From an uncultured Anaeromyxobacter sp. (GTDB lineage Bacteria; Myxococcota; Myxococcia; Myxococcales; Anaeromyxobacteraceae), in assembly GCA_903904005.1 (NCBI GenBank), contig CAIVAR010000153.1, positions 1-32,048 of the forward strand: 32,048 nucleotides of DNA, given 5' to 3'. The notes beneath the pieces were generated by a model. That model ran no database searches. It was not told the DNA's origin and was given only the letters and a program-made list of their open reading frames with translations. Positions 6,886-17,997 of this stretch are shown here, in pieces (positions within the stretch are counted from its first letter, which is position 1; each line of letters starts with the position of its first letter). Position numbers and translations under genes: made by a program.

Positions 6886-7983
6886 TCATGCCGCGGTGGG
6901 GTCTTTTCCGGCCACCAGGGAGGGCAGCCGGGCCGCGAGCGCCAGCGCCTCGGGGCGGCGCAGCAGGGAACGGATCCGGGCCGGGTCGGCGGGGGGGGCG
7001 GCCCAGGAGAGGAGCCGCCCGATGCGCCCCCGGGCCTCGGCGAGCCGCTCCGGAGACACCCTGCCCTGCTCCACGGCCTGCCGGAGCAGGTCCACCGCGC
7101 GGTTCTGGAGCTCGGCACGGTGGCAGACGAGGAGCCCGTCGACCCCGGCGGCGACGGCCCCCGGCACCACCTCCTCGAGCGGGAAGTGGGCGGCCACCGC
7201 CTTCATCTCCAGGTCGTCGGAGAGGGCGGGGCCGTCGAATCCACACGTGCCGCGCAGGAGCCCCATCACGGCAGGTGAAAGGGTGGCGGGCCGGGAGGGA
7301 TCGAGCGCCTCGAAGATCACGTGGGCGGTCATCACCGACGCCACGCCGGCGCGGGCGAGCGCCCGGAACGGGGCCAGCTCCACCGCCTCGAGCCGCTCGA
7401 GCGGGTGGGAGAGGCGCGGCAGGTCGACGTGCGAGTCCTGGCTGGTGTCACCGTGGCCGGGGAAGTGCTTGGCGCAGGCGGCCACGCCGCGCGACTGGAG
7501 GCCCAGCGCCAGCGCGGCGCCGAGCCGCCCCACGACCTCCGGGTCCCGGCCGAGCGACCGGTCGCCGATGACCGGGTTGGCCGGGTTGGTGTCGACGTCC
7601 ACCACCGGCGCGTAGTCCTGGTCGATGCCGACGGCCCGCAACTCCGAGCCGAGGAGCGCCCCCACCTCGAAGGCGGTGCGCTCGTCGCCGTGCTCCCCGA
7701 GCGCGCGCATCGGGGGAAGCTCGGTGAAGCCCTGCGGGGCCCGCAGCCGCGCTACCCGCCCCCCCTCCTGGTCGATGGTGACGAGGAGCGGACGCCCCGC
7801 GGCCCGCTTGAGCGCCGCCGACAGCTCGGCCACCTGCTCGGCGCTCTCCACGTTGCGGGCGAAGAGGATGACGCCGTAGACCCCGCGCCGCACCAGCTCG
7901 AGGACCTCGGCCGACGGGGTGGTGCCGTCGAAGCCCACGCAGAGGAGGCCGGCGCAGTCGGAATCGAGGCTCGAGCCGTTCAT
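6886..7983 (-). CDS. nagZ: Beta-N-acetylhexosaminidase NagZ
   Basis: A 365-residue glycoside hydrolase family 3 enzyme that removes N-acetylglucosamine from peptidoglycan-derived GlcNAc-anhydroMurNAc fragments in the cytoplasm. Motifs are DQEGGRVARL at about residue 71 and KHFPGHGD at 172-179, whose His and Asp take part in catalysis. The nucleophile motif SDDLEM at 255-260 contains the expected Asp256. RSLGRDP and MTAHVIF are also present. Single-domain length is normal for cytoplasmic NagZ, and no signal peptide is seen. Its ATG overlaps the stop of the upstream BatA/VWA gene (ATGA), placing it last in the envelope operon. The link of peptidoglycan recycling with MoxR/Bat genes suggests a shared role in wall homeostasis. 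Confidence 0.93.
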   Translation of the reverse strand: MNGSSLDSDCAGLLCVGFDGTTPSAEVLELVRRGVYGVILFARNVESAEQVAELSAALKRAAGRPLLVTIDQEGGRVARLRAPQGFTELPPMRALGEHGDERTAFEVGALLGSELRAVGIDQDYAPVVDVDTNPANPVIGDRSLGRDPEVVGRLGAALALGLQSRGVAACAKHFPGHGDTSQDSHVDLPRLSHPLERLEAVELAPFRALARAGVASVMTAHVIFEALDPSRPATLSPAVMGLLRGTCGFDGPALSDDLEMKAVAAHFPLEEVVPGAVAAGVDGLLVCHRAELQNRAVDLLRQAVEQGRVSPERLAEARGRIGRLLSWAAPPADPARIRSLLRRPEALALAARLPSLVAGKDPTAA

Positions 7984-10139
7984 GGCGAGGAGACGAGCAA
8001 GCCCTCGGCGAGGAAGGCGGCGATGGCGAGGAGCAGGAGCCAGGACCAGAGCGGCACCTGGCGCGACCCGCCCGGCTTGCCGTCCGACGCCACCCGGGCC
8101 ACCGCCTCGCCCCCGAACCAGGCGGTGAGCTCGGAGGGCTCGAGCCGCCGCGTGTCCGACTCGCGGGGGTCGGGCCAGACGGCGAAGGAGAGGGCGGGAT
8201 CGATCCGCTCTCCCCCGGTGGCGAGGTCCCTGATTCGAAGTTGCCAGAGACCGGGCCGGTCGGGGGTGAGCACCGGCCCCCCCTCCCGGGCGGGGTCGCC
8301 GGAGGCGGCGAGGTCGCGCCGCTCCCGACCGTCGGGCCCCAGCACCCCGGCGAGCGCGAGCCCCGCCGGCAACGAGAGCGGCCGCGGCGCCCCGACGACG
8401 CTCGGGGCCGAGCGGCGCTCGTCGAGCGCGCCCGCCAGCCACCCGGCGATGCGCTGCATGGCCGGCAGGAAGCTCGTCCGGATGGTCCAGTCGGACCACT
8501 CGGGGTCGAGGGTGGATGCGTAGAGCATCACCCGCCCCCGGCCGCGCCGCGCCTCGATGAGCGCCGGGGCGCCGTCGTCGTAGCGGGCGAGGACCCTGGC
8601 CCCCGACTCGCGCGGTGCGGGCTTGAGCAGCATGTAGCGCCAGGCCCGCACCGACTCGAGCCCCTCCCGCGCCTGGCCGGTGAAGATCCGCAGGGCGGGG
8701 TGCTCCCAGTCGATCTCGGCGAGCCGGGCGGCCTTGGCCTCGGCCCCCGGCGTGCCCCGCTCGGCCGCCGTCTTCACCACGTGCAGCGGCGCCGGGAGCA
8801 GCCCCTTCGCCTCGGCCTCGTAGCGATCGGGATCGACGTCGTCCCCCATCGCCACGAAGAGCCCGCCCCCGTTCTCGACGAAGGAGGCGAGCTCGGCCGC
8901 CTTGGGCCCGGGCGACCGCAGATCGAGCATCATGACCACGTCGAAGTCGGCGAGCCGGGCCTTGCCGAACCCCTCGGCGTCCACCACGGTGGCCCGGACC
9001 GGGGAGGCGGGGCCGGAGAGGGCGGCCTCGAGGAAGTAGGCGGCGTCGCGGTGGCGGACCGCGGACGGGGCCCCGTTCACCACGAGCACCTTCACGTCCC
9101 GGGGGACGTCCACCACCAGCGTGAGCGCGTCGTCCTCCGGCAGCGCGTCAGGCGGCAGGGAGGCGGTCACCACGACCGGGCCGCCGGCGGCGAGGTCGTG
9201 GGCCAGCGTCTTGCGGGTGCTCCCCGACGCGGGAAGCTCGAGCAGCGAGCGGACCACCGTGCGCTCCTCCTTCCCGGAGCCCACCCGCAGCGAGAGGGGG
9301 ACGTCCCGCGCCGCCTCCACCCCCTCGCCGCTCACCGCAACGCCGAACCGGTAGCCGTGGCTGCCCACCGCCGGCTCCGGCTCGGCCACGAGCCCCGAGA
9401 CCCAGCGGTTGCCGAGCCGCTCCCCGCGCGCCGCGTCGAGGAGCGTCACCTCGGGGCGGGCGGGCCCGGCCGGCGTCGACACCACCGGGGGCTGGGCGTC
9501 GAGCCGCCAGGCGCTCGCGGTGAGGTCGGTCGCCACGACGAGCCTGCGCCGCCGGGCGGCCGCCGCGGCCGGGTCGCCGAGCGCGCGCGCCGCCGCGGCG
9601 ACACAGGTGGTGAGGTCGGCGTGGGCGTACCCCTGCGCCGCATCGACGACCCGCCGCCGCAACCCCACCCGGTCGAAGTCGGGAGGATCGGCCGACGGCG
9701 CAGCTTCGCCGCCGCAGATCACCAGGGTGGCCGGCTCGTCCGGCCCGAGCGCGGAGAGCACCTCGAGCACGTCCTCGCGCGCCCGCTCGAGGAGCGTCTT
9801 CCCGCCCAGCCGGTAGGCCATGGAGGCCGAGGTGTCGAGGACGATGGCCGTGGCCGCCGGGCCGGCCGGTCCCTGCGCCGCGCGGGCCTCGGGCGCGTCG
9901 AGCTGCGGGCGGGCGATGGCGAGCGCGGCCGCGGCGAGGAGCGCGGTGCGGGCGGTGAAGAGCAGCACCCGGCGCAGCTTGAGCCGCCGCTCGGTCTCGC
10001 GCCGCGCCTGCATCACGAAGTCGATGGCCGGGAAGGGCACCGGCTTCGGCCGCCGCCGGTAGAAGAGGTGGATGGCGAGCGGGATGGCCGCCGCGGCGAG
10101 CCCCCAGAGGAGCGCCGGATGGAGGAAGGAGAGGCTCAT
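7980..10139 (-). CDS. BatA/VWA-domain membrane protein
   Basis: A 719-residue protein. It begins with the BatA 'aerotolerance' N-terminal domain: FLHPALLWGLAAAAIPLAIHL, the RRRPKPVPFPAIDFV loop, and a second helix at about residues 57-75. A von Willebrand A domain follows with MIDAS motif LDTSASM (101-107). After it come beta-rich regions, a GATase-like segment (DVVMMLDLRSPG, then NGGGLFVAMGDD, about residues 400-435) and a C-terminal membrane helix ending LLVSSP. Proteins of this kind sit in the inner membrane and work with MoxR ATPases and DUF58 proteins, probably in envelope complex assembly or stress resistance. The gene follows the DUF58 gene by seven bases and overlaps nagZ by four. Confidence 0.85.
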   Translation of the reverse strand: MSLSFLHPALLWGLAAAAIPLAIHLFYRRRPKPVPFPAIDFVMQARRETERRLKLRRVLLFTARTALLAAAALAIARPQLDAPEARAAQGPAGPAATAIVLDTSASMAYRLGGKTLLERAREDVLEVLSALGPDEPATLVICGGEAAPSADPPDFDRVGLRRRVVDAAQGYAHADLTTCVAAAARALGDPAAAAARRRRLVVATDLTASAWRLDAQPPVVSTPAGPARPEVTLLDAARGERLGNRWVSGLVAEPEPAVGSHGYRFGVAVSGEGVEAARDVPLSLRVGSGKEERTVVRSLLELPASGSTRKTLAHDLAAGGPVVVTASLPPDALPEDDALTLVVDVPRDVKVLVVNGAPSAVRHRDAAYFLEAALSGPASPVRATVVDAEGFGKARLADFDVVMMLDLRSPGPKAAELASFVENGGGLFVAMGDDVDPDRYEAEAKGLLPAPLHVVKTAAERGTPGAEAKAARLAEIDWEHPALRIFTGQAREGLESVRAWRYMLLKPAPRESGARVLARYDDGAPALIEARRGRGRVMLYASTLDPEWSDWTIRTSFLPAMQRIAGWLAGALDERRSAPSVVGAPRPLSLPAGLALAGVLGPDGRERRDLAASGDPAREGGPVLTPDRPGLWQLRIRDLATGGERIDPALSFAVWPDPRESDTRRLEPSELTAWFGGEAVARVASDGKPGGSRQVPLWSWLLLLAIAAFLAEGLLVSSP

Positions 10140-10146
10140 GCCGCCC

Positions 10147-11055
10147 TCACGCCGCGCTCCGCTCCCGGCGGGCCAGGAAGGGCAGGAGCACGTCGTCGAG
10201 CGGCTGGTCGGTCCGGACCCGGACGTACTCGACGTCGTTCTCGCCGCAGACGCGGCGCACCTCCTCGAGCCAGCGCCCCATCAGCTCGAGGTAGCCCTTG
10301 CGGACGTCGCGCCCGCGCGCCTCCACGCTGCGTGAATCCTCCATGGACTGGAACAGGGTGGGGTCGTCGAAGGGGAAGTCGAGCTCGGCGGGGTCGAGGA
10401 GGTGGAAGACGGTCACCTCGTGGCGCCGGCGCCGCAGGTCGGCGAGCAGGCGGAGCAGCCGCTCGTCGCGGTCGAGGAGGTCGGAGAGGACCATCACCGC
10501 CGAGCGTCGCCGGGCCCGCTCGGCCAGGAAGGAGACCGCCGCCGCGACGCGGGTCTCGCCGCCCGCGGTGAGCCCGTCGAGCGTCTCGAGGATGGCGTTC
10601 ACCTGGGATGGCTCGGCCCGCGGCGTGAGCGCGGCGGTGACCTTGTCCGAGAAGACCGCCAGTCCCGCCGCGTCCTGCTGGCGCACGAGCAGGTGGGCGA
10701 GCGTCCCGGCCAGCGTGCAGGCGTACCCGAGCTTGGTGAGCCGGTCGTCCGCGCCCCGGTAGCCCATCGAGCCGGAGGCGTCGACGACCAGCCAGGCGCG
10801 CAGGTTGGTCTCCTGCTCGAACCGCTTCACGTAGTACTTGTCGAACTTGCCGAAGGCCTTCCAGTCGACGTGGCGCAGCTCGTCGCCGGGGGCGTACTCC
10901 TTGTGCTCGCTGAACTCCACCGACTGCCCGTGGTGGGGGCTGCGGTGCAGGCCGGAGATCACCCCCTCGGCGGTGGCCCGCACGCGCAGGCGCAGGCCGG
11001 CCAGGCGGGCCAGCACCCGGGGATCGAGCAGCCGCTTTCCCGGGTCCGACGTCAG
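10147..11055 (-). CDS. DUF58 domain protein
   Basis: About 302 residues. The DUF58 hallmark YAPGDELRHVDWKAFGK appears near residue 55, with YYVKRFEQETNL after it, and a VWA-like fold with VVDASGSMGY follows. DUF58 proteins are partners of MoxR ATPases. The start is uncertain. The family begins just before 'LDPRVLARLAGLRLR', which fits the CTG at 11055 overlapping the moxR stop (with GAAGG about eight bases upstream). The first standard start is GTG 11016, which would remove conserved residues. No ATG is available in the right place, because the open frame upstream lies inside moxR. Downstream, seven bases separate it from the VWA gene. Confidence 0.85.
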   Translation of the reverse strand: MTSDPGKRLLDPRVLARLAGLRLRVRATAEGVISGLHRSPHHGQSVEFSEHKEYAPGDELRHVDWKAFGKFDKYYVKRFEQETNLRAWLVVDASGSMGYRGADDRLTKLGYACTLAGTLAHLLVRQQDAAGLAVFSDKVTAALTPRAEPSQVNAILETLDGLTAGGETRVAAAVSFLAERARRRSAVMVLSDLLDRDERLLRLLADLRRRRHEVTVFHLLDPAELDFPFDDPTLFQSMEDSRSVEARGRDVRKGYLELMGRWLEEVRRVCGENDVEYVRVRTDQPLDDVLLPFLARRERSAA

Positions 11056-12071
11056 GGCTTCACCTTCTCGAGCAACCGGTCCACGACGTCGCGGCTCGAC
11101 ACCCCGTCGCTCTCGGCCCGGAAGCTGGCGATGACCCGGTGCACGAGCACCGGCCGGGCCAGCGCCCGGACGTCCTCCTCGGAGGCCGCCACCCGCCCGG
11201 CGAGCACCGCACGGCTCTTGGCGCCGAGGATGAGGTACTGGCTGGCCCGCGGCCCGGCGCCCCACGCCACGTAGTCCTTCACGAAGTCGAACGCCCCCGG
11301 CTCCTTCGGCCGCGTGGCCCGCACCAGGTCCACCGCGTAGCGGACCACGTGATCGGCGGCCGGGACGCGCAGGACCAGCTCTTGAAGCTGCCGGATGCGC
11401 TCCGGGGAGAGCACCCGCTTCAGCACCGGCCGCGCCCCCGACGTGGTGGCCCGGACGATCTCCATCTCCTCGGCGGCCGACGGGTAGTCGACGTCGACGT
11501 AGAACATGAAGCGGTCGAGCTGCGCCTCGGGGAGCGGGTAGGTCCCCTCCTGCTCGATGGGGTTCTGGGTGGCGAAGACCAGGAAGGGCAGGTCGAGCGG
11601 GTAGGTCCGTCCACCGGCGGTGACCCGGTACTCCTGCATGGCCTGGAGCAGCGCCGCCTGCGTCTTGGGCGGGGTGCGGTTCACCTCGTCGGCGAGGAGC
11701 AGGTTCGCGAAGATGGGGCCGGGGACGAAGCGGAAGGCCCGTTTACCGGTGGTGTGGTCCTCCTCGAGCACGTCGGTACCGGTGATGTCCGACGGCATGA
11801 GGTCGGGCGTGAACTGGATGCGGTTGAAGGAGAGGTCGAGGGCCTCGGCCACGGTCGAGATGAGGAGCGTCTTGGCGAGCCCCGGCACGCCGACGAACAG
11901 GGTGTGGCCGCGCGCGAAGAGGGCCACGAGCAGGTGATCCACCACCGAGCGCTGCCCGACGATGCGCTTCTCGATCTCGCCGAGCAGGGTCCGGCGCGCC
12001 AGGGCGAGCTCGTCCACGGCGGCGAGGTCGGCCTCGCGCGGCGCGGTCTGCTGGGTCTCACGGTCGTCCAT
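11052..12071 (-). CDS. MoxR-family AAA+ ATPase
   Basis: A 339-residue AAA+ ATPase of the MoxR branch, thought to act as a chaperone for the VWA/DUF58 proteins encoded next to it. Walker A is GVPGLAKTLL. The MoxR-specific RIQFTPDLMPSDITGTDV and PGPIFANLLLADEVNRTPPKTQ (Walker B with the pore region) are intact. The stretch VFATQNPIEQEGTYPLPEAQLDRF carries sensor 1 and the arginine finger. The C-terminal lid domain ends RDVVDRLLEKVKP. ATG 12071 has GAGGAG about five bases upstream. The gene starts 23 bases after the peptidase gene and its stop overlaps the probable DUF58 start. Confidence 0.93.
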   Translation of the reverse strand: MDDRETQQTAPREADLAAVDELALARRTLLGEIEKRIVGQRSVVDHLLVALFARGHTLFVGVPGLAKTLLISTVAEALDLSFNRIQFTPDLMPSDITGTDVLEEDHTTGKRAFRFVPGPIFANLLLADEVNRTPPKTQAALLQAMQEYRVTAGGRTYPLDLPFLVFATQNPIEQEGTYPLPEAQLDRFMFYVDVDYPSAAEEMEIVRATTSGARPVLKRVLSPERIRQLQELVLRVPAADHVVRYAVDLVRATRPKEPGAFDFVKDYVAWGAGPRASQYLILGAKSRAVLAGRVAASEEDVRALARPVLVHRVIASFRAESDGVSSRDVVDRLLEKVKP

Positions 12072-12094
12072 GTGCTCCTCGTTCGTGCTGTCGA

Positions 12095-13647
<1,553 letters not shown>

Positions 13648-13651
<4 letters not shown>

Positions 13652-16600
13652 TTCACGAGCTCCTCGTAGTAGCGCTTCACCTCGCCCCGGTAGGTCTCGG
13701 GGGTGCCCTGCTTCATGGCCTCGAGCAGGTCGTGCCGGAACTGCTCGCGGGCCCGCGAGGCGTCGACCTGGGGGATCTCCACCTTCTCGCGGGATGGATC
13801 GCCCTCCATGCCGTCGTGCTTCGGCGCCCCGGAGGAGGCGAACGGGAACGGGAAGCCGCCGCCCCCCTCCCCTCCGCCCTGGGCCATCTGCTCGAGCCCC
13901 TTGCGGAACCGCTCCAGCGAGCCGAGCGCTTCCCGCTGCTGGCCGGCCCCGCGCTGGGGGTTGCGCTGGCCGAGCGAGCCGGACGCCGCCTGCATGTGGC
14001 TGCGCCCCTCGGCGAGCTCCCGCCCGGCCTGGGGCGGGAAGACCGGGGCCTCCTCCGAGAGCCGCTCGAGCTGCTGCTGGAGGCTTCCGGCGCGCTCCTC
14101 GAGCGCCTGCTGCTCCTTGGCCAGGCGGTCGAGCTTCTGCTGCTCCCCCTGCGGGAGGACGGTGCGGGCGTCGGGGAAGAGCTTCTCCAGCTCCTCGCGG
14201 GCCTGCCGCGCCGGCGGAAGGGCGTTGCGGGCGTGCTCGGCCGCCTGGCGGAGCTCGGCCGGCTCCCGCTTCTGGAGCTGGGGGAAGCGCCCGGTCATCG
14301 CCGCCTCGTCGTCGAGCCCCGTGGCGAGCCGCTGCAGGGGCGGGAGCGCGCGCCGGGCGGCGTCCATGGCCGCGTCGAGGTCGCGGGACGAGAGGGCCTT
14401 GCGCAGGTCGTCGATCCGGTCGCGCGACTGGAGGAAGTCGTCCTCCGAGCGGGGCGAGGTGCCGGGGCGCGACTGGCGCAGCTCGGCCTCGGCCCGCTTG
14501 GCGAGCTCCTCGACCTTGCGCAGGAGGGGCTCGGCGCGCTTCAGCCGCTCCTGGGTGGCCTTGCGGTAGGCGTCGCGAACCTTCTCGGTCTCGGTGGCGA
14601 GCCGCTCCTGCTCCTGCTCGACCGCGCCGAGGTCCTTCTGGAATTCGCGCAGCTTCCGGGTGAGCTCGGCGTTCCGCTCGCCGGGGGCGCCGGCGGTGCG
14701 CTGGAGCGAGGCCATCATGTCCTGCAGGGCGCTCCCCATCGCGTCGAGCTCCTTCAGCGCGGCGTCGACGTCGTCCCGGGCGAGCATCTCCTCCACCCGC
14801 TTCATCCCCCCGGCCACGTCCTTGCTCTTCGACATCTCGGCGAGGGCCTCGGCGTTCATGTGGGCGTCGGAGACCCCGCGCGCCAGCTCGGCCATCTGGC
14901 GGAGCATGTCCTGCATCCGGCTGCGGACCCGGGCCACCTCGGCGAGCAGCTGCTTCTTGGCCTGCTCGGTGGGGGCCTGCTTGTACTTCTCGATGAGCGA
15001 GGCCAGCTCCCGCCGGCGCGAGGCCAGGTCCTTCGCCATGCGGACGAGGTCCTCGGCCCGCCGCCGATCGAAGAGCTGCTCGAGGTAGAGCACGTCCTTC
15101 TCCAGCTCCCGGTCGAGCGCGTCGTCGAGCGCATCCACGCTGCGCGCCAGCGCCGGGTCGGGCCCCTTCGCGAACTGGATCTGCCGGGACAGGGTCTGTC
15201 GCGCCGAGGTGACGAGCACCTCCCGCTCCCGGATCCCGGCGGCCGCGTTGGCGAGGGCCGCCGGCAGCTCCTTGGGCGCGGCCTTCTCCTTGCGCATCGC
15301 CTGGGCGGCGTCCCGCAGCCGCTCGTGCAGCTGCCGGGTCCGCCCGTCGAGGGCGAGCCCCTGCTGGACCCGGGCCGCCTCCGGCGGCTGCCCGCGGGGA
15401 AGCCGCTCCATCCGGTCGCCGAGGATGGCCACCATCTCCTCCCAGTGGCGGCGGGCCTCGGCGAGGAGGCGCTGGTGCTGCTCGGCCTCGCTGTAGATCT
15501 TCACCGTGCGCGTGGCCGAGGCGGCGCGCTTGGGGCCGGAGACGGTGTCGTTGTCCTTCACCTCGAGCCAGAAGAGGAGCCGCTCCCCCTCGGCGAGCCG
15601 CATGGGGGCGAGGTCGAGTTCGAGGCTCCCGGCGTCGCGCCGCGCCGGGGCGAGCGACCGGAGCACCCGCCGCTCCTCGTCCCCGCCGGGCGGCTTCAGC
15701 ACCAGCGTGAGCTCGCCGAGGCCGAAGTCGTCGGAGGCGCTCCACTCCACGTGAACGCGCCCGTCGGCGGCCACCTCCACCTCGCCGGCCGGCGCCGAGA
15801 CGGTCACCTCCGGGAAGGCATCCGGCTCGACCGTCACCGGGATGGGCGGGCCGTTCACCACCACCCGGTCACCCTTGGTGAACTGGAAGCGGTAGCTCCC
15901 CGGCTCCTCGACGACGAAGGCGCCGGAAAGTTCACGCCGGTTCTTCACGGAGAGGGCCACCTGCCGGCGCGACTTCGGGTCGGCCCCCTCGATGGCGAGC
16001 TGCGCCGTCTCCACCGGCCGGTCGGAGCGGGCCTGGAGCCGGACCTCGGTTCCCTTCGGCGCCTGGACCGAACCGTCGCTGCCCGGGACGGTGCGCTCGG
16101 CGCGCCCGGTGTAGGCCGGGTAGCGGTAGGTGATCTCGACGTCGCCGGTCACCGGGTCGGTGCGCGGCGGTCCCGCCGGCACGGGGACGCCGGCGAGGAG
16201 GCGGGAGAAGCCCCGGCCCAGGTCCGCGCCGGCGAAGAGACCCGCGACGAGCCAGGCCCCGAGGACGCCGGCCAGCGCCAGGAGCGCTCGCCGCGCCGGG
16301 CGGTCGGGCACGGCGGCCCGCAGATCGATGGCGCGGGCGCGGATCCCGGTCCGGGCCACGTGCTCGGCGGCCAGGGCGGTGGAGAGTCCGCGGGCGTCGA
16401 GGCTCCCCCGGTCGGCCTCGAGCTCGACGGCGCTCACGAGCGCCGATCGCAGCGCCGGGTCCCCGGCGGCGAGGGTGGCGGCCACCTCGCGGGGCCCCCA
16501 GGCGGTCCGCCAGAGGGTGGAGGCCGCCCAGCCCACGGCGGCCGCGCCGGCGATCACCCCGAGGGCGAGCACCGAGGGGCGGACCCACCCCCCGGGCCCG

Positions 16601-16752
16601 GCGGTTCCCACCCCCATGGCGAGCGCCCCGGCGAGGAGGATGGCGGCGGCCGCAGCCGCGCCCCAGCCGATGGCCGTGGCCAGCACGACCGCGCGCCTTC
16701 GCCGGCGGGCGGTTCCGAGGACGGTCGAGATGTCGGAGTACGGCCCTTGCAC
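13648..16752 (-). CDS. DUF4175-type membrane protein with long coiled-coil region
   Basis: This 1034-residue protein is the first gene of the envelope operon. Membrane helices lie at about 21-47, 58-80 and 150-172. A beta-rich Ig-like region follows (DVEITYRYPAYTGRAERT near residue 205, then EVTVSAPAGEVEVAADG and LTLVLKPPGGDEE). From about residue 400 to 960 it is almost entirely charged helix with coiled-coil character and many Gln/Arg/Glu repeats, ending in a Gly-rich spacer (GGGEGGGGFPFPF) and a short helix. This matches DUF4175 proteins, large inner-membrane proteins whose genes accompany MoxR/DUF58/VWA genes. Their function is unknown; a structural or assembly role in the envelope is inferred. 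The start is GTG 16752, with GGAA nearby. Confidence 0.8.
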
Positions 16753-16800
16753 GTGTTTCCAGAACAGAGGAGACGGGTTGGGAAATCCGCGAAACTACGC

Positions 16801-16841
16801 GTACCCCGACCGAGGCACAAGCGCCCGAGTACCCCCGACCG
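16801..16841. repeat. Direct repeat in the divergent promoter region
   Basis: GTACCCCGACCG at 16801-16812 recurs as GTACCCCCGACCG at 16829-16841, one base longer, with starts 28 bases apart. Both copies lie in the 147-base region between the GTG of the DUF4175 operon (16752, minus) and the ATG of the ECF sigma gene (16900, plus). The rest of that region shows no gene. Paired near-identical 12-mers about 2.7 helical turns apart are what a regulator binding as a dimer or tandem dimers would use. Short CG-rich repeats also arise by chance at this composition. Confidence 0.4.
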
Positions 16842-16899
16842 GGTGTGGTAGCTTTCCACTTCCGGGGTGCATTTCCCCGCCGTCCGAAACGTCCATCCC

Positions 16900-17508
16900 A
16901 TGGCTCCATCCGATATCGAGCTGGTGGACCGAGCCAGGAACGGCGAGCCGGAGGCGTTCCGGGACCTGGTCGTCCGGCACCAGCGAAGGGTCTACGCCGT
17001 GGCGCTCGGAATCGTGAAGGACAGGGATCTGGCCTGGGACGTGGCCCAGGAGACCTTCGTGCGCGTCCACCAGCACCTCGCCGAGTTCCGGGACGAGGCC
17101 GCCTTCGGGACCTGGCTCCGGCGGATCACCGCCCGGATCGCCATCGACGTCCTCCGCAAGGAGCGGCCGTCGCGGCGCAACGACGTCGCCGACGTCCCCG
17201 AATCGGTCCTCCGGGAGGCCGCCCCGGGGGTGCTCGCCACCGCGCTCGGGACCGACCCGCAGGAGACGGTGCTCCGCCGGGAGCTCTCGGGGCGGATCAC
17301 CGAGGCGCTCGGCCAGTTGCCCGAGACCCACCGCGCCATCCTCGTCCTGCGCGAGATGGACGGCCTGTCGTACGAGGAGCTGGCGGAGCGGCTCTCCATC
17401 CCCAAGGGCACGGTGATGAGCCGGCTCTTCCACGCCCGGAAGAAGATGCAGCTCTTGCTCGCCGGCTACGCGGGGATCGACGCGCCTGCCGGGGGAGGTG
17501 CCCCGTGA
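16900..17508 (+). CDS. ECF (RpoE-type) RNA polymerase sigma factor
   Basis: About 202 residues with the two-domain ECF layout. Region 2 covers about 8-75 (AFRDLVVRHQRRVYAVALGI, then DVAQETFVRVHQHL and TWLRRITARIAID). Region 4 covers about 130-190 (LGQLPETHRAILVLREMDG, then SYEELAERLSIPKGTVMSRL, the promoter -35 recognition helix). The DVAQETFV motif is typical of RpoE-like ECF factors. I chose ATG 16900 because sigma-2 begins soon after it; the frame is also open from GTG 16867, and neither start has a strong ribosome site. The next gene, overlapping by four bases, encodes its anti-sigma factor. Divergence from the envelope operon suggests envelope-stress control, which is inference. Confidence 0.92.
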   Translation: MAPSDIELVDRARNGEPEAFRDLVVRHQRRVYAVALGIVKDRDLAWDVAQETFVRVHQHLAEFRDEAAFGTWLRRITARIAIDVLRKERPSRRNDVADVPESVLREAAPGVLATALGTDPQETVLRRELSGRITEALGQLPETHRAILVLREMDGLSYEELAERLSIPKGTVMSRLFHARKKMQLLLAGYAGIDAPAGGGAP

Positions 17509-17987
17509 GGTGCGCCGGCGCGGCGCCGCTGCTGGGATCGCGGCCGGGCGAGCTCGACCCGACCGACGAGGCGCTCCTGCGCGCCCACCTCTCCACCTGC
17601 CCCGCCTGCGAGGCCCGGCAGGCCGATCTCCTGGCCCTCTCCGGGCTCGTGCAGGAGGGGCTGCTGGCCGAGGCCTCGCTGCGCGACCTTTCCGGTCTCG
17701 CCGATGGCGTGATGGCGCGCATCCCGGCCTCCGCCTGGCGCGGCGCCCCGGCGGGTCCCCTGGGCCGGCTGCTGTCGTTCCTGCGCCACCACCGTGTCCT
17801 CGCCACGGCCTCGGCGCTCGCCCCGGCGCTGGCCGCGCTCGCCCTCTACCTGTACATTGGTCGCACTGCGGGACCGGGCCCGGCCGGCCTCGCCATCGAG
17901 GTGACCTCCGAGGACCTCGCGGCGATCGTGCTCGAGACGAGCGACGGCCCGGTCATCCTGGTGGGCGAGGGCTCGGACGGAACCTGA
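17505..17987 (+). CDS. Zinc-finger-type anti-sigma factor, single-pass membrane
   Basis: A 160-residue protein starting at GTG 17505 inside the sigma-factor stop (GTGA), with GGGGGAGGTG upstream. The N terminus carries a zf-HC2-like anti-sigma domain: Cys3, then ELDPTDEALLRAHLSTCPAC with the His and CxxC, matching the C-H-C-C zinc ligands of ZAS domains. A helix follows (SGLVQEGLLAEASL), then one membrane segment at about residues 98-117 (TASALAPALAALALYLYIG). A C-terminal periplasmic domain of about 40 residues ends ILVGEGSDGT. The arrangement fits an inner-membrane protein that holds the sigma factor until an envelope signal is sensed. That periplasmic domain is unusually short. Confidence 0.88.
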   Translation: MRCAGAAPLLGSRPGELDPTDEALLRAHLSTCPACEARQADLLALSGLVQEGLLAEASLRDLSGLADGVMARIPASAWRGAPAGPLGRLLSFLRHHRVLATASALAPALAALALYLYIGRTAGPGPAGLAIEVTSEDLAAIVLETSDGPVILVGEGSDGT

Positions 17988-17997
17988 CGGAGGCGGC

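Noticed and set aside
16753-16899. Autoregulatory ECF promoter for the sigma gene
   Set aside because: GGAAAT and GAAAC stretches occur near 16780, but no GGAAC-type -35 with a matching -10 at the right spacing could be fixed.
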